A DNA stretch of 64,000 nt. It comes from Piscinibacter sp. HJYY11. Its GTDB lineage: Bacteria > Pseudomonadota > Gammaproteobacteria > Burkholderiales > Burkholderiaceae_C. The stretch covers positions 3,398,746 to 3,462,745 of the forward strand of contig NZ_JAERQZ010000001.1 in the NCBI RefSeq assembly GCF_016735515.1, in the 5' to 3' direction. Below the pieces are notes generated by a model. It was given only the letters and a program-made list of their open reading frames with translations, ran no database searches and had not been told where the DNA came from. Position numbers and translations under genes: made by a program. Below, piece by piece: positions 54,811 through 63,146 of the stretch; position 1 is the stretch's first letter, and each line of letters starts with the position of its first letter.

Positions 54811-56484
54811 TCAGGGGCGGCATTCGAAGCTGGCGGCGGCGTTGACGTCGCCGCTGCCGCGGTAGCGGGGCACGAGCGGCCAGCGGCACAACGGCCGGGC
54901 GCGCGACACGGTGAAAGGCGGCTTCGCGCTCTGCTCCACCAGCTGCAGCTTGGCCGGCGCCTGGCCGCGCTCCACCCAATCGGTGAGCGCATCCAGCATG
55001 TCGACGTTGGCCGGGCCGCCGGTGCCGACGTGGTCGACGTTGGGCGCGGTGTAGAGGTGGAAGAAGCCGTCGACCGCCGCCTGGCCCATCGTCTGCACCA
55101 CCGCCTGGTGGTAGCCGATGCCGACATACGGGCTCTGCGCGTAGTCGGCCATGTTCTCCAGCACGATGAGCTTGCCGCCGCGCGCGCGGAAGGCGCTGAG
55201 GTCGGGGTTGGTCGCGTCCATCAGCGCCGAGACCTCGCGGATGCGCTTCTCATGGTCGGCGGCCTTGTACTTCAGCAGGTCGTAGGCCGGGTCGCGCGCA
55301 TAGAAGTACTGGATGGCGCCCGCGCCGTAGTACCAGGCGATGCTGTTGCTCTGCTGGGGCGGCAGCGAGGGTGGGGTGCTGCCCAGCCACCAGGCCGTCC
55401 AGCCGCCGGTCGGGCCATAGGAGACGAGGCCTTCGCCGCTCGGGCCGCGGCCCGGGTACTCGCGCAGGCCGTGGGCGAGGTCGAAGTCGAAGCGCAGCGG
55501 CGAGTGCAGCACCTTCACCGATTGCACCTGCGCGGGTGAGAGGCAGGTGTCGGCCGGCGCACCCGTGCAACGCAGCGCCTCCACGTTGAAGCGCGCCTTG
55601 CAGGCGATCGGGTCGCTCACCAGGCCATCAGCCAGGCCGTCGAGCGCATCGCAGGCGGCGAGCACCGCCTCGTGCACCAGCTTCACCTGCGGCGGGCGGA
55701 TCCAGCCTTCGCCCATGGTGGCCAGGCCGTCGCGCAGGCCGGCGTGCTGCAGGCCCGTCCAGTGGATCACCGGCACGCGGCTGAAGATCCCGTCGAAGGC
55801 CTCGGGGTAGCGCTGCGCCATGGTCAGGCCCTCGCGGCCGCCTTCGGAGCTGCCGACGAAGTAGAGCCGGCTCGGGCCTCGCCCGTAGGCCGCCTGCATC
55901 AGCGCCACGGCCACGTCGCGCACCTTCTTGTACGACGCGTGCGCGAAGTTGACGAGCGCCTCGTCGTTCAGCGCAAATACCTGCGGCGGCTGGCCCGGCT
56001 GGTTCTGGTGGCCGGAGTCGGTGCCGTAGGTGGCGTAGCCGCGCGCCAGCGGCGCCGGCTCGTCGAAGCGTGCGGCCGGCAGCAGGGCGAGCCCGGTGAT
56101 CAGCGTGCCGTTGAAGCCGCCGCCGCCGTACTGCACCGAGCGGCCGTTCCAATGGGCCGGCAGGTTGAGCTGGAAGTTGATGGCGGGGGCGGCCGGGTCC
56201 AGCGGGGCGATGCTGCCGAGCACTTTGCAGTGCTCGGGGTTGGCGGGTGTGATGGTGGCCGAGGGCGTGGGGCCGCGTTCGGCCACCGCGATCTTGCTGG
56301 CCGCGACCCAGGTGGCCGAGGTGACGCGCGCCACGCCGCTCGGCAGGCCGATGCGGTCGGCGCCGATGGTGCTGCCGGTGAGCGAGGTGCAGCCCGTCTT
56401 GGGGTCGGCGCTCGTCAGCACGCCGGTGGAGGCGCAGCCGGCGAGCGAGGCCGCGAGGCCCATGCAGAGGATCGAGCGGATCAT
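54811..56484 (-). CDS. Tannase/MHETase-family lipoprotein esterase lacking the CS-D-HC cysteines
   Basis: The 557-residue protein has a lipobox (LAASLAGC, Cys17) and the tannase/feruloyl esterase fold: QLNLPAHWNGR, nucleophile motif FVGSSEGGREG with Ser213, the lid-domain calcium site ACDALDGLADGLVSD (about 277-291), GWTAWWLGS, Asp447 in LENMADYAQ, His485 in PNVDHVGTGG, and the end PLCRWPLVPRYRGSGDVN. In known members the residue before the Ser and the one after the His are cysteines joined by a disulfide; here both are replaced (Ser212 and Val486). It lies between pmdD and pmdA, so it probably releases an aromatic acid that feeds the pathway (inference). Confidence 0.92.
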   Translation of the reverse strand: MIRSILCMGLAASLAGCASTGVLTSADPKTGCTSLTGSTIGADRIGLPSGVARVTSATWVAASKIAVAERGPTPSATITPANPEHCKVLGSIAPLDPAAPAINFQLNLPAHWNGRSVQYGGGGFNGTLITGLALLPAARFDEPAPLARGYATYGTDSGHQNQPGQPPQVFALNDEALVNFAHASYKKVRDVAVALMQAAYGRGPSRLYFVGSSEGGREGLTMAQRYPEAFDGIFSRVPVIHWTGLQHAGLRDGLATMGEGWIRPPQVKLVHEAVLAACDALDGLADGLVSDPIACKARFNVEALRCTGAPADTCLSPAQVQSVKVLHSPLRFDFDLAHGLREYPGRGPSGEGLVSYGPTGGWTAWWLGSTPPSLPPQQSNSIAWYYGAGAIQYFYARDPAYDLLKYKAADHEKRIREVSALMDATNPDLSAFRARGGKLIVLENMADYAQSPYVGIGYHQAVVQTMGQAAVDGFFHLYTAPNVDHVGTGGPANVDMLDALTDWVERGQAPAKLQLVEQSAKPPFTVSRARPLCRWPLVPRYRGSGDVNAAASFECRP

Positions 56485-56512
56485 GGCGTGTCTCCTTCGC
56501 CGGTGCGATGGG

Positions 56513-57430
56513 TCAGCGGGCCTCTTCGGGCCAGTAGAGCCGCATCGGGTTGTCGACCAGCAGCTTCTTCTGCAGCTCGGCCGTCGTCGCGATGTGGGGG
56601 ATGAAATCGACCAGCAGGCCGTCGTCGGGCATGTGGTTCTTCAGGTTCGGGTGCGGCCAGTCGGTGCCCCACAGCACACGGTCGGGGAAGGTCTCGACGA
56701 TGCGCTTCGCGAACGGGATCACGTCGCGGTACGCGTTGCGTTCACCGTTCAACGCGGGCGGGCCCGAGACGCTCAGGCGCTCGGGGCAGCTGACCTTGCT
56801 CCACACGTTGGGGTACTCGCGCATGAACTTCACGAAGAGCTCGAACTCCGGCCCGTCGACCGGCTTGGTCACGTCGGGCCGGCCCATGTGGTCGACCACC
56901 ACGGTGGTGGGCAGCGCGGTGAAGAAGTCCCACAGCTCCGGCAGGTCCACCGCCTCGAAATAGATCACCACGTGCCAGCCCAGCGGGGCGATGCGCGCGG
57001 CGATCTCCATCAGCTCATCTTTCGGCGTGAAGTCGACCAGGCGCTTGACGAAGTTGAAGCGCACGCCGCGCACGCCGGCTTCGTTCATCGCCTTCAGCTC
57101 GTCATCGGTCACCGAGCGCTTGACCGTGGCCACGCCGCGTGCCTTGCCTTTCGAATGGATGAGCGCATCGACCATCGCGCGGTTGTCGGCCCCGTGGCAG
57201 GTGGCCTGCACGACCACGTTGCGGTCGAAGCCCAGATGGTCGCGCAGGGCGTAGAGCTGGTGCTTTGATGCATCGCAAGGCGTGTACTTGCGCTCGGGGG
57301 CGTAGGGAAACTCGGCGCCAGGGCCGAACACGTGGCAGTGCGCGTCGACGCTGCCCGCGGGCAGTCTGAAGGCGGGTTGGCTCGGGCCGGCGTACCAGTC
57401 GAGCCAGCCGGGGGTCTTCTCAAAGGTCAT
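56513..57430 (-). CDS. pmdD: 2-pyrone-4,6-dicarboxylate hydrolase
   Basis: The 305-residue amidohydrolase-type enzyme opens the pyrone ring to 4-oxalomesaconate. It has SVDAHCHVFGPGAEFPYAPE, KYTPCDASKHQLYALRDHLGFDRNV (in parts), VIYFEAVDLPEL, VVDHMGRPDVTKP and WGTDWPHPNLKNHMPDDG, a set specific to LigI/PmdD. It lies 28 bp before the tannase-family gene and 3 bp after the DUF1932 gene. Confidence 0.95.
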   Translation of the reverse strand: MTFEKTPGWLDWYAGPSQPAFRLPAGSVDAHCHVFGPGAEFPYAPERKYTPCDASKHQLYALRDHLGFDRNVVVQATCHGADNRAMVDALIHSKGKARGVATVKRSVTDDELKAMNEAGVRGVRFNFVKRLVDFTPKDELMEIAARIAPLGWHVVIYFEAVDLPELWDFFTALPTTVVVDHMGRPDVTKPVDGPEFELFVKFMREYPNVWSKVSCPERLSVSGPPALNGERNAYRDVIPFAKRIVETFPDRVLWGTDWPHPNLKNHMPDDGLLVDFIPHIATTAELQKKLLVDNPMRLYWPEEAR

Positions 57431-57433
57431 GGT

Positions 57434-58357
57434 TCAGTCGATCGGTTTGAATTGGGCGAGCAGGCGGTCGGCTTCGGTGCGCCAGTCGGCGCTGCGGGCG
57501 AACGCCTGGGTGCCCTTCGGCCCGAAGAGCCCGGCGTCGGCAAGGTCGGCGACCCAGGCCTGGCGCTCGGCGGTGCCGCTCGCAGACCAGGGCTCGAGGC
57601 CGATCTCGCGCACGGTCTGCGCCACCTCGCGCACCTCTTCGCTGCGGCGGCGGCCGTGCTCGATCACGCGCTGGAAGAAATAGGCGCCTTGCTTCTCCCA
57701 GTCGACGCCGGGGAAGGTCTCGTAGAGCGAGGCGATCACCGCGTCTTCCACACCGTAGGCGCGGGCGGTGGTGAAGCTTTCGATCACCATCGCCTCCAGG
57801 CCCTTGATCATGATGCTGCGGCACATCTTGGTGGCCGAAGCCACGCCGAGCTTTTCGCTCGTGACCTTGCTGTCGAAGCCGAGCGTGTTGAGGAGCGGCA
57901 TCAGCGCGTTCGCATCCGGCCCGCCCAGCAGCAGCGGCACCTTGATGCGATAGGGCGGGATCGACGTCATCACCGCGCCTTCGACATACCGCCCGCCATT
58001 GCGGTTGACGATGTCGGCCGCGCGGATCTTGGCGCCGGGCGAGGCGGAGTTGAAGTCGAGGAAGAAGGCGCTCGGGCGGATGCTCGGCGCGCAGGCTTCG
58101 GCCACCGGCACGGCCTGGCTGGCGGTGACGGCGCTGATGATGAAGTCGGCGTGCTCGGCCAGCTCGGCGTGTGACTCGTGCAGCGTCACGCCGTGGACAG
58201 CGGCATGCTGACGCAAGGGAGAGCCGGCTTCGCTCTTCAGCTTGAGGTCATGCGCACTGACCTTCACGCCCTGCTTGCGCAGGTCTTCGGCCAGGATGCG
58301 GCCGACCTCGCCATAACCGACGAGGCCGATGTGCCACTGCTTGGGATCGGTGTTCAT
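57434..58357 (-). CDS. NAD-binding DUF1932 oxidoreductase in the pmd operon
   Basis: The 307-residue protein has an N-terminal Rossmann fold (WHIGLVGYGEVGRILAEDLR), the 6-phosphogluconate-dehydrogenase-like middle (AFFLDFNSASPGAKI, GRYVEGAVMTSIPPY) and a DUF1932 C-terminus (KMCRSIMIKGLEAMVIESFTTAR in parts, TFPGVDWEK). It is a beta-hydroxyacid-dehydrogenase relative of unknown substrate. AAGGAG stands 6 nt before the ATG. It lies between pmdF and pmdD; it might act on an intermediate or side product of gallate/protocatechuate breakdown (inference). Confidence 0.85.
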   Translation of the reverse strand: MNTDPKQWHIGLVGYGEVGRILAEDLRKQGVKVSAHDLKLKSEAGSPLRQHAAVHGVTLHESHAELAEHADFIISAVTASQAVPVAEACAPSIRPSAFFLDFNSASPGAKIRAADIVNRNGGRYVEGAVMTSIPPYRIKVPLLLGGPDANALMPLLNTLGFDSKVTSEKLGVASATKMCRSIMIKGLEAMVIESFTTARAYGVEDAVIASLYETFPGVDWEKQGAYFFQRVIEHGRRRSEEVREVAQTVREIGLEPWSASGTAERQAWVADLADAGLFGPKGTQAFARSADWRTEADRLLAQFKPID

Positions 58358-58389
58358 GGAGCGCTCCTTCGTCACCGAACGGGTCGGCG

Positions 58390-59073
58390 TCAATCGATGT
58401 ACTTCAAGCCAGCTTTTTCCAGCGGCTCACGCATCTTGTACATGTCCAGGCCCAGCACGCCCGAGGCCAGCTTGTTGCGCTTCTCGCCTTCGTTGGCCTC
58501 ACGCGCGACCGCCGCTTCCAGCGTCTTGGCCGCGATGCCGCGCGGCACGCAGACCACGCCGTCGTCGTCGGCCACGATCACGTCGCCGGGCGTGACCAGC
58601 ATGCCGGCACACACCACGGGGATGTTGACCGAGCCGAGCGTCGCCTTGATCGTGCCCTTGCTGCTGATCGCCTTGCTCCACACCGGGAATTTCATCTCGG
58701 TGAGCGTCTTCACGTCGCGCACGCCGGCGTCGATGATCAGCGCCCGTGCGCCACGCGCCTGGAACGAGGTGGCCAGCAGGTCGCCGAAGTAGCCGTCGGT
58801 GCATTCGGCGGTGATCGCCGCCACGACGATGTCGCCCGGCCTGATTTGCTCGGCCACGACATGCATCATCCAGTTGTCCCCCGGATGCAGCAGCACGGTG
58901 ACCGCCGTGCCCGAGACCTGCGCGCCCGCGTAGATCGGCCGCATGTAGGGCTTCAACAGGCCGACCCGGCCCATCGCTTCGTGCACGGTCGCACTGCCGA
59001 GCGAAGCCAGCTTGTCGGCGACAGCGCTGTTGGTGCGCTCGATGTTGCGGTAGACGACGCCCAGTTCGTACAT
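58390..59073 (-). CDS. pmdF: 4-carboxy-4-hydroxy-2-oxoadipate aldolase
   Basis: The 227-residue enzyme splits 4-carboxy-4-hydroxy-2-oxoadipate into pyruvate and oxaloacetate and often also decarboxylates oxaloacetate. It starts [14 protein letters not shown], has [44 protein letters not shown] (in parts), [16 protein letters not shown] and [18 protein letters not shown] of the RraA-like/LigK family. It lies 3 bp after pmdE and 32 bp before the DUF1932 gene. Confidence 0.95.
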   Translation of the reverse strand: MYELGVVYRNIERTNSAVADKLASLGSATVHEAMGRVGLLKPYMRPIYAGAQVSGTAVTVLLHPGDNWMMHVVAEQIRPGDIVVAAITAECTDGYFGDLLATSFQARGARALIIDAGVRDVKTLTEMKFPVWSKAISSKGTIKATLGSVNIPVVCAGMLVTPGDVIVADDDGVVCVPRGIAAKTLEAAVAREANEGEKRNKLASGVLGLDMYKMREPLEKAGLKYID

Positions 59074-59076
59074 GGC

Positions 59077-60111
59077 TTACTTCCCCTTCTTCTTGAGTGC
59101 CGCGTCGAGGCGCGGGTAGACGCGGCGCGCGTTGGCCTCGTAGACCTTGTGCTTGTCTTCGGCCGAGAGGACCTTCGAGGCCTCGATGTAGCGCTTGGTG
59201 TCGTCGTAGTAGTGGCCGGTCTCCGGGTCGATGCCGCGCACCGCGCCGATCATTTCGCTCGCGAAGAGGATGTTGTCGACCGGGATCACGGTGGTCAGCA
59301 GGTCGATGCCCGGCTGGTGGTAGACGCAGGTGTCGAAGAAGAGGTTGTGGAGCAGGTGGTCCTTCAAGAGCGGCTTCTTCAGCTCTTGTGCCAGCCCGCG
59401 GTAGCGGCCCCAGTGGTAGGGCGCGGCACCGCCGCCGTGCGGCACGATGAACTTGAGCTCCGGGAAGTCCTTGAACAGGTCACCCTGGATCAACTGCATC
59501 ACGGCCGTCGTGTCGGCGTTGATGTAGTGCGCGCCGGTGGTGTGGAAGCACGCGTTGCAGCTCGTGCTCACGTGGATCATCGCGGGGATGCGGTGCTCCA
59601 CCATCTTTTCGTAGATGGGGTACCAGGCCTTGTCGGTCAGTGGCGGCGAGGTCCAGTGCCCGCCCGAGGGATCGGGGTTGAGGTTGATCGCCACGTTGCC
59701 GTATTGCGTGACGCACTTCTCCAGCTCGGGGATGCAGGTCTTCGGGTCGACGCCCGGCGACTGCGGCAGCATCGCCGCGGGGATGAAGTTGTCGGGGAAG
59801 AGCTGCGCCACGCGGTAGCAGAGCTCGTTGCAGATCGCGGCCCAGGTGGAGGAGACCTCGAAGTCGCCGATGTGGTGGGCCATGAAGCTCGCGCGCGGCG
59901 AGAAGATGGTGAGGTCGCTGCCGCGCTCCTGCATCTTCTTGAGCTGGTTGGAGACGATGGTCTCGCGCAGCTCGTCGTCGCTGATCGACAGCTCCGATGC
60001 CTTGGGCAGGTTGGCCTTGTCGTTCAGGTTCGCGATCTGCCGGTTGCGCCAGTTCTCCAGCGCCTTCGGGGCGGTGGTGTAGTGGCCGTGGATGTCGATG
60101 ATGAGGCTCAT
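59077..60111 (-). CDS. pmdE: 4-oxalomesaconate hydratase
   Basis: The 344-residue amidohydrolase-like enzyme hydrates 4-oxalomesaconate to 4-carboxy-4-hydroxy-2-oxoadipate. It starts MSLIIDIHGHYTTAPKALE, has FSPRASFMAHHIGDF, NLNPDPSGGHWTSPPLTD, HVSTSCNACFHTTGAHY and PHGGGAAPYHWGR, typical of LigJ/PmdE. ATG 60111 is chosen; an in-frame upstream extension lies in the divergent regulatory region. It is the first gene of the ten-gene operon. Confidence 0.95.
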   Translation of the reverse strand: MSLIIDIHGHYTTAPKALENWRNRQIANLNDKANLPKASELSISDDELRETIVSNQLKKMQERGSDLTIFSPRASFMAHHIGDFEVSSTWAAICNELCYRVAQLFPDNFIPAAMLPQSPGVDPKTCIPELEKCVTQYGNVAINLNPDPSGGHWTSPPLTDKAWYPIYEKMVEHRIPAMIHVSTSCNACFHTTGAHYINADTTAVMQLIQGDLFKDFPELKFIVPHGGGAAPYHWGRYRGLAQELKKPLLKDHLLHNLFFDTCVYHQPGIDLLTTVIPVDNILFASEMIGAVRGIDPETGHYYDDTKRYIEASKVLSAEDKHKVYEANARRVYPRLDAALKKKGK

Positions 60112-60186
60112 GTCGAAGGCGCATGCAAGCGCAGTGGGGGCGATCTGCAAACGATTCTTGCGCAGCACTTCTCATGCAGCAACGAG

Positions 60187-60207
60187 ATAGCCCACATAGC
60201 AGCTATG
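60187..60207. promoter_or_regulatory. Candidate LysR operator between pmdE and its regulator
   Basis: Two nested dyads share this spot: ATAGC-N10-GCTAT (60187-60206) and CATAG-CAG-CTATG (60195-60207). They lie 23 bp before the LysR start and 76 bp before pmdE, a typical position for autoregulation and activation by a LysR protein. Confidence 0.6.
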
Positions 60208-60229
60208 CCCATCCGGCATACTGGACGCC

Positions 60230-61129
60230 ATGGACTTGAAGCAGCTCGAATACTTCGTGCACGTGGCCGAACTCGGCAGCTTCACCCGTGCGGCGAGCTT
60301 CCTGTCGATCGCCCAGCCGGCCCTCAGCCGCCAGGTGCGCGCGCTCGAAGTCGAGCTGCGCCAATCCCTCTTCGAACGCAACGGCCGGGGCGTCACGCTC
60401 ACCGAAGCCGGCACCCGCCTCTTGGCCCATGGCCGCGGCATCCTGCAGCAGGTCGAACGCGCCCGGCTCGACATGGAAGACCACCGCGGCGCCGCCACCG
60501 GCCGCCTGGTGCTGGCCCTGCCGCCCAGCGTGAGCCGCACGCTGACCACGCCGCTCGTCGCCTCCTTCCGCGCCCGTTTTCCCAAGGCCACGCTGAGCGT
60601 GGTGGAAGGCCTGTCGACCTACGTGCTGGAATGGCTGGCGATCGGTCGTGTGGACTGCGCCGTGGTCTACAACGTGGCGCCTTCCGCCGCCATCGACCTG
60701 GTGCCGGTGCTCGACGAGCAGCTCTACCTGGTGTCGGCCCGGCAGAAGGGCGGCAAGCTGATCGGCCCGCCCGTCACGCTGGCCGAAGTGGCCGAGCACG
60801 AGCTCGTGATCCCGAGCCTGCCGCACTCCATTCGCATGCTGCTCGAGACGGCCCTGGCCAACGAAGGCCGCAAGGCAAGGGTTTCCCTGGAGGTGGAAAG
60901 CATCCCCGCCATCCTCGACCTGGTGCAGCAAGGCCAGGCGCACGCGGTGCTGGCGCTCAACGCCATCCGCTCCAGCGGCCAGGAAAACCGCTTTGCCGTC
61001 AGGCCCATCCGCCGGCCGAAGATGACCACCACGTTGTGGATCGCCACCTCGGCGCAGCGCCACCGCGGCCCGCTGATCGACCAGTCGATCGATCTCGTGA
61101 AAGAACTCCTCCTCAAGCTGTGGACTTGA
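60230..61129 (+). CDS. LysR-family regulator of the pmd operon
   Basis: The 299-residue protein has the CbbR/CatR-like start MDLKQLEYFVHVAELGSFTRAA, HTH SIAQPALSRQVRALE, and an effector domain of the Nac/CynR-like group (GRLVLALPPSVSRTLT, DCAVVYNV). It is divergent from pmdE with 118 bp between them, so it most likely controls the aromatic operon with a pathway intermediate as inducer (inference). Confidence 0.93.
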   Translation: MDLKQLEYFVHVAELGSFTRAASFLSIAQPALSRQVRALEVELRQSLFERNGRGVTLTEAGTRLLAHGRGILQQVERARLDMEDHRGAATGRLVLALPPSVSRTLTTPLVASFRARFPKATLSVVEGLSTYVLEWLAIGRVDCAVVYNVAPSAAIDLVPVLDEQLYLVSARQKGGKLIGPPVTLAEVAEHELVIPSLPHSIRMLLETALANEGRKARVSLEVESIPAILDLVQQGQAHAVLALNAIRSSGQENRFAVRPIRRPKMTTTLWIATSAQRHRGPLIDQSIDLVKELLLKLWT

Positions 61130-61140
61130 TGCCCACGTTC

Positions 61141-61156
61141 CTGTCAAAGCTGACAG
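61141..61156. promoter_or_regulatory. Inverted repeat before the TonB receptor gene
   Basis: CTGTCA-AAGC-TGACAG is a perfect 6-base dyad with 4-base spacing about 90 bp before the receptor start; CTGTC occurs once more at 61167. It may be an operator or a promoter element. Confidence 0.4.
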
Positions 61157-61247
61157 TGGCGTAGTACTGTCGCCCCTGCTCGAATCGTTGGGGACGGTCG
61201 CTGGGTCGGGGCCGTGTGGTGCACACCGGCTTTGAGGAGCTTGCATC

Positions 61248-63146
61248 CTGATCCATGACACGAGAAGACGGCAAGCGCTCGCCTGTGTGTTCGGCCTGTG
61301 CCTGGCCACATCCGCCGGGGCGGCGTCGCGCGACATCGCCGACCTGTCGCTCGAAGAGCTGGGCCGGCTCGAGGTCACCTCGGTGTCGCGCCGCGGAGAG
61401 CCCTTGTCGGCGGCGCCGGCTTCCATCTACGTGATCACCGCCGAGGCGATACGCCGTTCTGGGGTGAGCTCGCTGCCCGAGGCGCTGCGCCTCGCGCCCA
61501 ACCTGCAGGTGGCGCGCATCGACGCCACGCAATACGCCATCAGCGCGCGCGGCTTCAACAATGCCATCGGCAACAAGCTGCTGGTGCTCGTCGACGGCCG
61601 CACGGTCTACACGCCGTTCTTCTCGGGCGTGTTCTGGGACCAGCAGGACGTGATGCTCGACGACGTGGAGCGCATCGAGGTCATCAGCGGCCCGGGCGCC
61701 ACGCTGTGGGGCGCCAACGCGGTCAACGGCGTCATCAACATCCTCACCCGCTCGAGCGCCGACACCACCGGCGGCCTCGTCGTCGCCGGCGGCGGCGACC
61801 GCGAGCACGGCCTGAGCCTGCGGCATGGCGGCGCGCTCGGCGAGCACGGCACGCTGCGCACCTACTTCAAGACCGGCCGCCTGCGGCAGACCGAGACCGC
61901 CGCCGGTGCCGACCGCCACGATGCCAACGAGCGCCACCAGGCCGGCCTGCGCGCCGACTGGGTGCTGGGCGCCGACACCCTCACGCTGCAGGGCGACACG
62001 TACGAGACCCGCGCCGAGCACCGTGGCATCGTCCTCGGCACGCAGATGACGCCCATCCGCTCGTCGGGCGCCAACCTGCTCGGCCGCTGGACACGCCGGC
62101 TGGCCGGGGGCGGCGAGCTGCGCGTGCAGGCCTATTTCGACCACATGGAGCGCGACGACGCACTGCTCTACCGGCCGGAGGTCGACGTGGCCGACCTGGA
62201 GCTGCAGCACAGCACGACCGCGGGCGCGCACAAGCTCGTCTGGGGCGGCGGCTACCGCCACGCGCGCGACGACATTCGGCCCGGGCTCTTCTTCGGCTTC
62301 GAGCCCGGTCAGCGCAGCCTCGACTGGGCCAATCTCTTCGTGCAGGACGAGGTGGCGGTGACCCCCGACCTCGGCGTCACGCTCGGCCTCAAGTTCGAGC
62401 ACAACGACTTCACCGGCCTCGAGACCCTGCCCAACCTACGACTGGCCTGGCGCCCGCGCACCGGCCACCTCGTGTGGGGCGCGCTCTCGCGCGCGGTGCG
62501 GGCGCCGGCGCGGCTCGACCGCGACATCCGCCTGCCGCCACGCCCGCCCTACATCATTGCCGGTGGGCCCGACTTCGTCTCTGAGGTCGCCAACGTGCTA
62601 GAGCTCGGCTACCGGCTGCAGCTGGCCGCCGGCTGGAGCGGCTCGGCCACCGCCTACGTGAGCGACTGGAAACGCCTGCGCAGCGGCCAGTCCCCGCCCA
62701 ATGCGCAGGTGCAGAACATGATCGACGGCCGCACCTACGGCGTGGAGGCCTGGGCCACCTGGCAGCTGCTGCCCGGCTGGCGCCTGAGCGGCGGCCTGAC
62801 CACGCTCCGGAAGGACCTGGCGCAACGCCCCGAGAGCACCGACCCCGTCGGCCCGCCCAACCTCGGCGACGACCCGTCGTTCCAGTGGACGCTGCGCTCG
62901 GCGTGGAACCCGGCCGAAGGCCACGAGTTCGACGTGGCCGTGCGGCGCGTGGCCGCGCTGCCCCAAGCGGCCGTGCCGGCCTACACCGCCGTCGATGCCC
63001 GCTACGGCTGGCGCGTGAGCCGGGCGCTGGAGCTGTCGCTCGTGGCGCAGAACCTCGGCGACCCGGGGCATGCCGAGTTCGGCGCCGCGCCCGGCCGCAG
63101 CGAGGTCGAGCGCAGCGTGGGCATCTGGCTGAGGTGGTCGTTGTGA
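61248..63146 (+). CDS. TonB-dependent receptor
   Basis: The 632-residue outer-membrane receptor has a short N-terminal signal region (RRRQALACVFGLCLATSAGAA), a plug domain (SLEELGRLEVTSVSRRGEPL, PEALRLAPNLQVARID, GFNNAIGNKLLVLVDGRTVY, VERIEVISGPGATLWGANAVNGVINI in parts) and a beta barrel to a terminal aromatic strand (IWLRWSL). No in-frame ATG precedes the plug. CTG 61248, with GAGGAG 8 nt upstream, gives a full signal peptide; GTG 61287 leaves it without the basic part. It overlaps the YfiR-family gene by 4 bp. The ligand is unknown. Confidence 0.88.
   Translation: MIHDTRRRQALACVFGLCLATSAGAASRDIADLSLEELGRLEVTSVSRRGEPLSAAPASIYVITAEAIRRSGVSSLPEALRLAPNLQVARIDATQYAISARGFNNAIGNKLLVLVDGRTVYTPFFSGVFWDQQDVMLDDVERIEVISGPGATLWGANAVNGVINILTRSSADTTGGLVVAGGGDREHGLSLRHGGALGEHGTLRTYFKTGRLRQTETAAGADRHDANERHQAGLRADWVLGADTLTLQGDTYETRAEHRGIVLGTQMTPIRSSGANLLGRWTRRLAGGGELRVQAYFDHMERDDALLYRPEVDVADLELQHSTTAGAHKLVWGGGYRHARDDIRPGLFFGFEPGQRSLDWANLFVQDEVAVTPDLGVTLGLKFEHNDFTGLETLPNLRLAWRPRTGHLVWGALSRAVRAPARLDRDIRLPPRPPYIIAGGPDFVSEVANVLELGYRLQLAAGWSGSATAYVSDWKRLRSGQSPPNAQVQNMIDGRTYGVEAWATWQLLPGWRLSGGLTTLRKDLAQRPESTDPVGPPNLGDDPSFQWTLRSAWNPAEGHEFDVAVRRVAALPQAAVPAYTAVDARYGWRVSRALELSLVAQNLGDPGHAEFGAAPGRSEVERSVGIWLRWSL

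Noticed and set aside
54811..56484. Calling the tannase-family protein a true MHETase or PETase partner
   Set aside because: The family match is clear, but both disulfide cysteines next to the triad are missing and no PETase or terephthalate genes are nearby, so the substrate cannot be named.
61255..61290. ATG 61255 as the receptor start
   Set aside because: It is out of frame with the plug domain and its own frame lacks a signal peptide and receptor sequence.
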